The notes beneath the pieces were generated by a model. That model had not been told where the DNA came from and made no database searches. It saw only the letters and a list, made by a program, of their open reading frames with translations. From Areca catechu (lineage: Eukaryota > Streptophyta > Magnoliopsida > Arecales > Arecaceae), in the NCBI GenBank assembly GCA_021397845.1, contig CM038044.1, positions 105,026,942 through 105,090,941 on the forward strand: a DNA stretch of 64,000 nucleotides, given 5' to 3'. Below, piece after piece: positions 55,701 to 64,000 of the stretch. Numbering within the stretch: position 1 is the first letter of the stretch; every line of letters starts with the position of its first letter. The position numbers and the translations under genes are program-made.

Positions 55701-58700
55701 TGGACAAGTCCTTGGTTCGCTACGGAAGCAAAGCATCAAAGATTACCATCACTAAATGTCAAATATTCAAAGACTAAAAATTGAATGTCGCCTCGTGTGG
55801 TTAAGCATTATTCTATAAGCCAATCAAGTGATGGACGGGGTAGCTTTTTATGTGGCTGTCCGTAGTGGCTTTGTGCCATGGAAGACCTTTTTTTGTTTTA
55901 CTTAATTATTTTCAAGATATTGTTGTGACGGATGTGAGTGATTGTATACGTTCAAGAGATTTGTTAAATAGCCCGATTGATAGGTTCTTACTCTTACATT
56001 TCACTATGTCTCATAAGTGACTCAACTCTTACATTTCACTATGTCTTAAGTGACTCAAAATTTTTTGAAACACGTGATCAAAGATGACAAGAAAGTGCAC
56101 TATTCCAACGTTTTAATGATATGAGGCTAACATACTTATCAATGATTGAAAAGGTACACGAAAAAATTACGGTCCAAATCGAACATAACCTGACGAGTTA
56201 GGATCCAATGGAGATAGCTACACCATGATTTATCCCCCCTCTCCTTTTCTTTATAAAAAAAAAAAAAAAAAACTGATCTAAAAAAAATAAATAAATAAAT
56301 AAATAAATAAACATAAGTTTGTCAACCAAACTAAAGCAGTTCGATGCCATTTCACTCAACACGGATGTTGCTTTTCTACGAACATGAGGTACTTCCAGGG
56401 TTGAAAATTTACAAAGCATGGGCTCTCAAAATCTAAGTGCCAATATCAGTTTTTATTTATTCTGCATGCTTATTAGATGACTTCAGCTGTGATGATGCTT
56501 GATTGGTTATACATGATCTTAAGTACTGATTTCTGTTTTCTTTAAGACAAGAGCATAGGGACCTATGATAAAATCTTAATTTATTTTTTTGGAAATTGCA
56601 AGTTGCAATCTAAATAACTTGATATTTGGTGCTGCATGGAAATTTTGCAAATCTCAATCATTGATATTGAAGTCTAAAGTTAGTATAATTTTATAAATTC
56701 AGGATTTCCGACAATATCATCTTATAAACTTTTTATTTTAACCACTCGTTGTAATAGCCAAATCTTAAAAAAAATTCACAAAAAATAAAATTCTAAAAAT
56801 CTTAAAATCTTGAATTAAGGGTACGAGTACGACCATGGATTTGAAATTCCCATATAGTCTAAAAACTCTTCATTTTTTATCTCCATGCATATGTGCAAAC
56901 TGTTTACTATAATGATATTTGTTATTAGGATACAATAACTTTGGCTTATAATTGTTGAAAAAAAATGATGAAACTGCAACATATTTGTAAAGCAATAACA
57001 TGTACAGTACTTAAACAAAAAAAACTGACCACCCCACTAATGTGCATATAATGAAACAAACTTCTTTAGACACAACACAACACAAAACAAAAGAAAAAGG
57101 CAAACGAACAACCAAACTAACACAAATTTGCTATGCTGTATATGTTACAAAACCTATTACAAAACCCATCAAGACTGGTTAAAGCCAATCTATATACACC
57201 AAGCAATTCTTAAGCAGTTCTCATATTTGATAAAAACTGGCATCTAATCTTTCAAACCAAAATAAACTTTTCAAATTAAACATCATGTACACTGCACTCT
57301 TAAGAGAGATCATGGATTCTAAATAGAATGCAAAATAAAACATGATAATGCTTTCGCTAATGAACAAGTTGTAGTATCTTTTTCTAGTTACCAAAAACAA
57401 CAAAAAAGTCAATTTGTCCGGTTCAAATATCAACTCAAAACCACATCCCCTCGGAAACAATCTAGCTACTCCAGGGCATATCTAAAGGCACTCATGCAAT
57501 GTCCATTACATCTTTGGCTTTGTACAGCTCTGGTGGTACAGTGAGATGGTTTACCAGGGGCACTAGGCAACCTACCCAATGGATGAATTTGTATCAATTC
57601 TGCTGCAGGTCCTAAATCCACGATACATCAATTAGTTTGTAGGGGAATGTCAAAAGGGGGAACATACCATGCATCAAACAGCCCTAAAAATGCTCTATCC
57701 ACCGGTCAACATTATTTATTCCTCTTTTGTCATCACGAACATTGTCTGATAATCAAAAAGCGGTTCTTTAGATTCAAAAGTCGAATAGCCTTTTCCTTGA
57801 CAACCTCATAGCAGTAATCTTGGCAAATTATAATTCCCATTTTCCTTCCATTCAAGCTTCATTAGATGTGCCGTTTCCAAGAAAAAAGATTCAAGCAATA
57901 AAATCAAGATAGCTGAATCAAAGATCCCTGCAACAAATGCCCCCGCCCCCCCCCCCCCCCCCAAACAAAAAAAAATAATAATAAAACAAAATTAAAAAAT
58001 TCATGTATCATTTTTACTATTTTCTACACACCATTGATAACTAGACATCAAAGAAAGAGCTGGTGCAAGTCGCGGCTTACCGTGTAAAGGCACAACTAAA
58101 ATCATGGAGAATGATTCGAAGAAGTTAAAAGAACATAATGCAAAGGTTGTTTTTACCTGAGCACCGTAAAACATTTAACATGTAATTTTTTTCATCTCCA
58201 ACTTTCGATTAGGACCACTTTAAATTTCCACAGGAAATTGGTAAGAGAATGCAGGGAAAAAAAAAGAGGCTTTCATTAAATTCACTAACACAATACTAAT
58301 ACAAAAGAAGAGGCTCTTATGGAAGGCATAGTGATTTATCATCCTCTATTACAGAGAGGCTTTGAAAAAATATTCAGGGCTTGCCTAGATATTTCTATAA
58401 GATTGAACTAAAAATCCTGTAAGAATTGGACCTATCGATCCATCCATCTTGTATTTTCTAAAAACTTATCTAAACATGGAGATTTTTTCTTCAAATAGGA
58501 TTTGGGTTGGATGATATTTGGTAGATATAGGACCATGCTTGAATGGATGGTGCAATCCATGAATTCTATAAGATTTTCAGCCCAATTTTGAGAGAATATC
58601 CAAACAGTCCCTGATGCTTATCAATTATTGAAGAAGTAATCCAGATGACGAGCAATAGCCGACAAATGACGAAAGGCCATCTAAAGTCCAAACTGCATTG

Positions 58701-60622
58701 TTTTGTAGGCAATAAGAATCATATGAAGCACAATTCATTATGATCAATATCTTGAGCTTTTAACTACTGCACCCTCCAAACTCCTCAAAAAGTCAGCAAA
58801 AGTAGACAAACATATTTGAAAAAATACAATGGACTATAAAACTTTCAATACATAAACACAATCAACATCAGAAATGATAACAAAAGAGGCTTACATTTAA
58901 ACAAAGTGATAGATCAATTATTATTTTATATCCCTACCCTATATCTCGTAAGCACAAAAAAGGGGATCATTGGAAGCAAAAGAGAGAAGCATCCACTGTA
59001 TTGTTGCCCAGATGATCATCATGATAGACCCTAAATTAGAAGTAAAAGGCCCAGGAACAAGAGCATTTCATGTTGCTTGAAAACTAGCAGCACTATCAAT
59101 GCTGCAAGATACAGAACAGGCATTGTAGCTCAAATTGTCCAACCACAGAGCTGGAAAAGAGTTACACCATGTGATTGCGGTTCCCAAGAACCTAGATCAA
59201 ATAATCCACTCTCAAGTATAAACCCTGGAACTGTACTGCACCATGGTCTAGATCAAAAGGTTGCTCTCCTCTGTTTTCTACAATAGATATAGCATTCATA
59301 TTTCCTGCAATAAAAGTAGAGAATCCTGGACCTAAAACTTGATCCATATTTCACTCTATGTGGCAACTTAAGCATCCACCCCTGCGCTTGCATACACACC
59401 ACAAAACACTCAAGCCAGAGAGGATAAATTAGCAACTAAAAACATGAATCACAGATTTAGAGACAGAAACAACAGTAACCATCCCCAAGTAGGCGTTTTG
59501 AAGAGCTAGAATCCTGCTGGAGGCATGTTCCTCGAGAATGATACTAAATTTCCAATCAAAACCAGTCGATCTCAGAACTAACAAACACATTCCCTGGTAA
59601 AATGAGTCTCAAGAAAAAATAACTATGTTAGGATTATGGGCCTTATTTCACACTGTCAGAATAATACCTATAATATGCAGTAGTAACTTTCACCTGCCTG
59701 ACATTTCATACATAAGTTGGTATATCCAGCCATGCTCTTTGAGACCCTTACTCATTTCTTCTATCATTTTTCTTCTTGTCCTTTACTCCCTATGCACATT
59801 CTTTTTCCCTCTTTTTCACTTCTACTTTTTTTTTTTCCCTTTGTTTAGTAGGGAAAAGAAAGGTAGATGCACTTAAGAAGCAAGGCAACTCATAGCCACC
59901 ATCAACAAAGATTTCAAATTTCAGCATTTCTCTCACCTCTATGTCTCATCTTCTCAAAAGTGTGAAGCAAATTTAGGATTTTAAAGAGAAACTTTATTCC
60001 ATTTCAGCTACCAATTTTTTAGCTTACTCTCTATTTAGATGACTCATGGAGAAGAGAAAAAAATAAATAAATAAATAAATAAGAGACAAGGATAGTCATC
60101 CCTTGTTTAGGGGTTTAAATAAAGGAAAAACTTACCTAGTCAGTGGATAGAAGGGAAACTATTCACAATTAATTTACCATTATATTCTTTCACCATGTAC
60201 TATTGTACATGTTCAAAACTAGTTGTAGTAAAAAAATATATTGCAATTCCACATATACAGCAATTCATTCACTTATCTACATAATTTATACAAAACCCGC
60301 CCCCCCGAAAAAAAAAAAAAATCAAATATATAAGAAGAGGTTTAAGAATCATCTACAAACTTGTAATATGTGAGTTCCATAATCAGACAAGAAAGGAATA
60401 AAAAAAGAAGATACAAGATAATGACCAAAACATCCATGCCAAAGCAACCAATGAAAACAATCACAAAGATTAATTCCACGACCTCAAAAATGAGACTAAA
60501 AAATAATATCCACATAAGGACATAAAAAAATCAAAAAAAAAAAAAAAGATGCCAAAATCCAAGCCCTATCAACTAGGAAGCAAATGAATCAAAAATCTTA
60601 TGAACCATATATTAGTTGTGAG
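55701..60622. other. AT-rich intergenic-type sequence without a supported gene
   Basis: No ORF over ~85 codons and no recognisable domain on either strand. Simple repeats: AAAT-type at about 56281-56310 and 60060-60083, a C17 run at 57946-57962, a poly(C)/poly(A) stretch at 60299-60320. Distinct from the rest of the window in lacking LTR signals. It could include introns or UTRs of an unseen gene. Confidence 0.5.
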
Positions 60623-61396
60623 TGTTGCCGCTCTTCCTCCTAGACCGGGCTCGGTGGGTGCGCTGGAGAGCTTCTTGACCGATCAACCTGCAAGAAGTCC
60701 CTAGGCGTCGGAGGGGCTCCGACGGGGGACACTCTGATGCTTAAGTTAGAGGAGGGTTGGAGCAATAGAATGGAAAGAGCTCGGGAAGAAAATTCACAAT
60801 GGGGAAGAAGAACCTTACTCTCTTATGGAGGTCCCCCGGGTACCTTTTATAGGCATGGAGCACTGCCAAATTCTGTTGGGGAACAGGCTGGGAAAGCCCA
60901 AATATGCCCCTAATAGAATAGGCGTGGTGGCGAGGTCATGGCTGGCGGCGTGGCGGGAGCGTCAGAGTAGTGGCTTGGCAATAAGAATCGTGGCCATGCA
61001 CTGGGGTCCGTTACAACAGAATGTCAGAACTTGTCGGGGATAAAAGGCTCCTGGAAACTTCGAGCGACCCCTTCAGCAGCAGGTTAGCCTGGCCTCTCAG
61101 AAGCCGACCGTGGCGTTCAGCCGGACCTCCAGAAGCCGACTGTGGCAGTCAGCAGGGCCTCCCGGAAGCCGACCGTGGCAGTCAGCAGGGCCTCTCGGAA
61201 GCCGACCGTGGCAGTCGAAGAGGCCAACGCACGGACGGTGAGGCGCCCGCCAGCTCTTGAAGCCTCCGGATCAGCTCTTTGGGAAAGGGGGCTACGGGGT
61301 CCTCTCCTAGAACCGAGGAGTCGGACCCTGCAAGGGGATCAGCCGACCGGACGCCCGGGGCCGGTCCGACCCGGGACTAGCCGAATGGGCGCAACA
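60623..61396 (-). repeat. 3' LTR of the Tat-type element
   Basis: 774 bp with matching ends TGTTGCC / GCGCAACA. Minus-strand TATA box TATAAAAGG at about 60851. The following sequence with CAAGAAGCTCTCCAGCGCA and GAGCCCGGTC is of the R-U5 type seen in Tat LTRs. Contains a 33-bp tandem repeat. Confidence 0.68.
61093..61226. repeat. 33-bp tandem repeat in the Tat LTR
   Basis: Four units of about 33 bp with core GAAGCCGACCGTGGCAGTC and CAGCAGGGCCTC. The unit is a multiple of 3, so two plus frames stay open across it (11-residue repeat GLPEADRGSQQ). Confidence 0.85.
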
Positions 61397-61412
61397 GTTG
61401 CCCCCCTGCTCC
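61397..61412 (-). promoter_or_regulatory. Polypurine tract of the Tat-type element
   Basis: Minus-strand GGAGCAGGGGGGCAAC abuts the LTR start TGTTGCG. Position and composition fit the plus-strand priming site. Confidence 0.6.
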
Positions 61413-61844
61413 TGGGCCTTGAGGGGCCATGTGGCTCAAAAGGGCAGGAGCATGATTGCGTGCACCTGCGGCGGATTCCGGATCGAGGCATCGGGTCGCT
61501 TCGAATCCCCTCGAACGGCTCTTTGGACAGCTGTCAGCCGCTTGTTGGAATGCAAGCGAGGTAGTTAATGCGAGTCAGGCGCCATGATGAAGGCCAGGCT
61601 ATCCTGCGTTGATCCGGGACAGAGTGGTTCGTCGCGCCACGCGGCAGCATCTAGTCGATCGACGCTGCCCTCCAGGTTGGTCCCGCATCGCCGATCCGGC
61701 GCGCACTCGAATCGCCATCTGCGCGAGGGGATGCTTCGGATGCTTCAAATCCTGCAATACAGGCAGTTGCGGCTCCTGACGGGACGGCTGGGACGTGCCC
61801 GAGGCGGGCAATAGCTCCTCCCTCCACCCTTTTCCCTCGGGGAC

Positions 61845-61851
61845 TATAAAA
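61845..61851 (+). promoter_or_regulatory. TATA box of the antisense ORF
   Basis: TATAAAA in GGGGACTATAAAAGGAGG, 137 nt upstream of ATG 61988, after a GC-rich block. It points opposite to the LTR promoter at 60851, so the two are divergent. Confidence 0.6.
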
Positions 61852-62416
61852 GGAGGCGGAGCGAGGGGATTTTTCCCGCCGTGCCTGCGCCTTGCGAGAT
61901 AGAGTCCTCTTCTTCCTTCTTCCGCAAAACCTGGCATCTAGGAGTCCAGCCCCAGGTTAGTCCCAGTTATCCTCCTTCTAGCTTCCAATGACGTCTAGCA
62001 GTAAGGGTTCGTCCCATAGGCCTAGGGATCCGGGGTCAAGCGAAATACCCTCAACCATGACCCGGAAGCGGGTCGAAAACCTCAGGACGGTGTACGGCAT
62101 CCCATCCATCCTACACCTCACACTTCCGGGCTGAGAGGGGAGAGCAAATAACCCACTAGGTCCAGGGACCCTTCCAATGTACGAGTCCCACCTTAAGGCC
62201 GGCCTCAGGTTTCCTCTGCACCCCCTGTTCATAGAGATCTTCAACTTCTATAGGGTAACCCCGGTGCAACTAACCCCGAACAGCATTCGGGTGATATGCT
62301 GCTTTATAGTACTATGCCATAGGGCCAAGTCCGACCCCAGTCTATCTCTCTTCAGTAACTTCTTCTACCTGAAGAGGGACTTTAGGAGCCGGGAGTGGAT
62401 CCTGTTTGTCCCCCGC

Positions 62417-62464
62417 CAGGGCCGAAAGATCCTGAAGTGCCAGGGCCGAAAGATCCTGAAGTGC
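62417..62464 (+). repeat. 24-bp perfect tandem duplication in the antisense ORF
   Basis: CAGGGCCGAAAGATCC-unit of 24 bp occurs twice without mismatch, giving QGRKILKC twice in frame. A young slippage event. Confidence 0.95.
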
Positions 62465-62702
62465 CTCCCGTCGGTCGTCCACGGGTGGAAGGCTAGGTTC
62501 TTCTTCATCAACAGCCTCGAACCTTGGGGGTTCGAGCCATTGTGGAGAGAGCCACGAGTGAGAGTCCGCGAGGGGAGGTCGGTATCGGCGACCGACCTGG
62601 GCACGTTCAATGTGATTAGTAGAGCCGACCCAGCGGCGGCATTTAAGATGTTGGGGGAAGGGACCCTTCATCAGGCGGGGATCAGCTCCCAGGGATTCCT
62701 AG

Positions 62703-62779
62703 GCAAGGGCCGACCCCCCCTTCTTATAATTCCCTTAGCTTTTTCTCTTTCTCTCCTAATTTTGAGTGTCCGGTGACAG
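62703..62779 (+). other. Probable GC-AG intron of the antisense ORF
   Basis: Donor AG|GCAAGG, acceptor GACAG|GAGG, a T/C-rich 3' half and a CTAAT branch-like site ~24 nt upstream of the acceptor. Exon 1 has 715 nt (one base over a codon) and the exon 2 frame needs exactly one base, so the splice is in phase. Without it the frame ends at 62776. Confidence 0.65.
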
Positions 62780-63373
62780 GAGGAAGGATGCAGCGTGTTG
62801 ACAAATCCAAGGTCATCCGACGGGCGGTGCGGAAGCGGGCCGCCCCAGAATCAGTTCCCCCGCCAGCCGCCGAGCGACAGAAGAAGAGGCGGGAGGAGCG
62901 ACCGGTCCCCGTCGTGGAGGTCGACTCGGATGGGGACGGCATCCCCCTCACCGAGTGCATGACGAAGAGGGCGGCGAGGGCGGCGGCTCCATCAGGAGGG
63001 TCGGTCCTCTGACCGGAGCAGGGACAGCCGGGGGCATCCGACACAGCCGTAGCGCCAACCCCTACGACCGTCGGCGCTGAAGAGGTGGCCCCTTCAATCG
63101 ATAAGGGCAAGGGGAGGGCCGTGGAGGAGGAAGCCGGTAGCGAACCTGAGCGGTCGGACGAGGAGATCCGCCGGGAGGAGTTCCAACACTGGCATGCACT
63201 CGACCACCCTAGGAGGGCGCAGAGCCTGCTGAGGGGCGCAATGACCGATGCTGACTGGGAGGTGTCGATCCAGAGAAACCTGATCGACGTGACTCATGAG
63301 GGTAAGGACTTCACCTTATTTCTCTACTTTACTTCTTTACTAACTTGGTCGGACATTTATAGCTTCTCCACAG

Positions 63374-64000
63374 CATCTCCCTCATGGACGACGGCGTCTG
63401 CTGTGTAGTGCATGCCGCCAAGACCTCCACGAAGAGGGTCCAGGAGCTGGAGGCGGCCAGGAGGCCGTAGTGGCGTCCCTGAAGTCTTCCGAGGAGAACC
63501 TGGTGACAGCCTAAGCGGAGTCAGAGTCAGCGAAGGCGGCTCTGAAGGAGACCGAGGGCCGGCTGGCCAACCGCGAGGCCAGGTTGAAGAAAAGGAAGGT
63601 GAAAGCCGACTCCCTCACCTGCCGGTTGGGCGAGGAAGAGAAGCGGTCGGCGAAGGCCGACCAGAGGGCCCGGGCCGAGCAGGCAGCGGCGGCACAGTTG
63701 GAGACCCAACTCAAGGAGTCCAGGAACTGGCCGCGAAGCAGGTCTAGGAGGCCGTGGCGGCATACAAAGCCTCCAGCGGCTTTACTGAAGATATGGAGGA
63801 GGCGGCGGCCGACTTCTACAGGGAGGCCTACGACGATGCCCTGAAGGTGGGTCTGCTCTTCCCGGGACTGGACTTGTCGGGCGCCAAGCTGCGGGACCCG
63901 TCCGAAGGAGAGGGGGCCGAAGCAGAGCCCCCAGCGGAAGGTGAAGTAGGGGCAACTAGGGTTGAAGCTCCAGCTCCAGCGCCAGCCGACGCGGAAGTGG
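63374..64000 (+). pseudogene. Antisense ORF distal exon, coiled-coil region (degenerate, runs off window)
   Basis: After a second putative intron (63302-63373; donor G|GTAAGG, acceptor CCACAG) come DDGVCCVVHAAKTSTKRVQEL and, after frame changes, ESAKAALKETEGRLANREARL and KRSAKADQRARAEQAAAAQL, a long Ala/Glu/Arg coiled coil. Then YKASSGFTEDMEEAAADFY and FPGLDLSG. At least two frameshifts and stops. The second splice is not in phase as it stands. The end is outside the window. Confidence 0.5.

Larger units (their letters stand above)
61988..63301 (+). pseudogene. Antisense extra ORF, PF04195-like 'putative gypsy type transposon' protein
   Basis: Exon 1 61988-62702 starts MTSSSKGSSHRP, has one in-frame TGA at 62132, then MYESHLKAGLRFPLHPLFIE, TPNSIRVICCFIVLCHR and a basic/aromatic segment (GWKARFFFINSLEPWG): the PF04195-type domain. 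A 77-nt GC-AG intron (62703-62779) joins in phase to exon 2 (62780-63301; GGRMQRVDKSKVIRRAV, Lys/Arg-rich then acidic, ending DWEVSIQRNLIDVTHE). One TGA at 63010. Function of this protein family is unknown. Encoded opposite to the element's own gag-pol. Confidence 0.68.
60623..64000 (-). mobile_element. Tat-type gypsy element (minus-oriented), 3' end with antisense extra ORF
   Basis: Minus orientation: 3' LTR 61396-60623 (TGTTGCGCCC... to ...GGCAACA). It is preceded on the minus strand by the purine tract GGAGCAGGGGGGCAAC (61397-61412). Beyond that lies a plus-strand reading frame of the PF04195 'putative gypsy type transposon' kind. Tat-lineage elements are known to carry extra ORFs, some antisense, between pol and the 3' LTR. 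GC content is much higher than elsewhere. Pol and the other LTR are outside the window. Confidence 0.7.

Noticed and set aside
57480..57560. Possible C-terminal exon on the minus strand (reads VPPELYKAKDVMDIA then stop)
   Set aside because: Only ~25 codons are plausible, with no splice-supported continuation or recognised family.
59625..59876. 83-codon ORF with hydrophobic Phe/Leu-rich tail
   Set aside because: Hydrophobicity comes from pyrimidine tracts (CTTTTTCCC, TTTTTTTTTCCC); no homologous context.
61142..61564. 140-codon plus-strand ORF
   Set aside because: Spans the 33-bp tandem repeat and the LTR/PPT border; GC-rich chance frame without a domain.

Overview
The window is plant nuclear DNA made almost entirely of nested transposable elements. 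It has Ty3/gypsy lineages of plant type (Athila-like, Tat-like, several chromoviruses, Tekay/Del-like), Ty1/copia elements, a plant L1-type LINE with a zf-RVT knuckle and an RNase H tail, and a hAT-type MITE. The mix, including a Tat-type element with a 'putative gypsy type transposon' (PF04195-like) reading frame, suggests a flowering plant, probably a monocot; the species cannot be named from this sequence. I see no convincing single-copy host gene, no tRNA or rRNA gene and no CRISPR array.

Layout. (1) 1-8657: Athila-like gypsy element, + strand, 5' LTR cut by the window edge, carrying a SIRE-like copia mini-element (948-4223) whose internal part is only about 295 bp. (2) 8658-13574: copia element, - strand, gag to integrase, with a solo LTR (10186-11469) in its protease; its 3' side appears displaced by element 1. 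(3) 13575 to about 18240: Tat-type gypsy gag-pol, - strand, interrupted in its integrase by the copia LTR. (4) 19013-35449: chromovirus-like element A, - strand, bounded by a perfect CTCCT target-site duplication. Its 3' LTR is split by a tandem LTR-internal-LTR-internal array of chromovirus B (19806-29097), and its leader holds a solo LTR (31826-33390). (5) 35455 to about 55100: pieces of one plus-strand LINE, split by a hAT-type MITE (35806-43695) that itself contains chromovirus C (36021-43470), by a solo LTR (44258-45014), and by a 9.06-kb Tekay/Del-like gypsy element D (46002-55063). (6) about 55100-60622: AT-rich sequence with simple repeats and no gene I can support. (7) 60623-64000: 3' LTR of a minus-oriented Tat-type element, followed by a plus-strand, intron-containing extra reading frame with its own TATA box. 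It runs off the window.

Insertions were dated relative to one another by target-site duplications and by reading frames that resume across them. All coding regions are damaged by stop codons, frameshifts or deletions, so none of these elements looks autonomous. Within elements the order is the usual one: gag (capsid and zinc knuckles), protease, reverse transcriptase, RNase H, integrase, chromodomain. The most unusual items are the antisense ORF with an in-phase GC-AG intron (61988-63301), the tandem B array whose internal copies are more alike than its LTRs, the LTR-dominated SIRE-like element, and an in-frame 96-nt GT...AG insert in element D.
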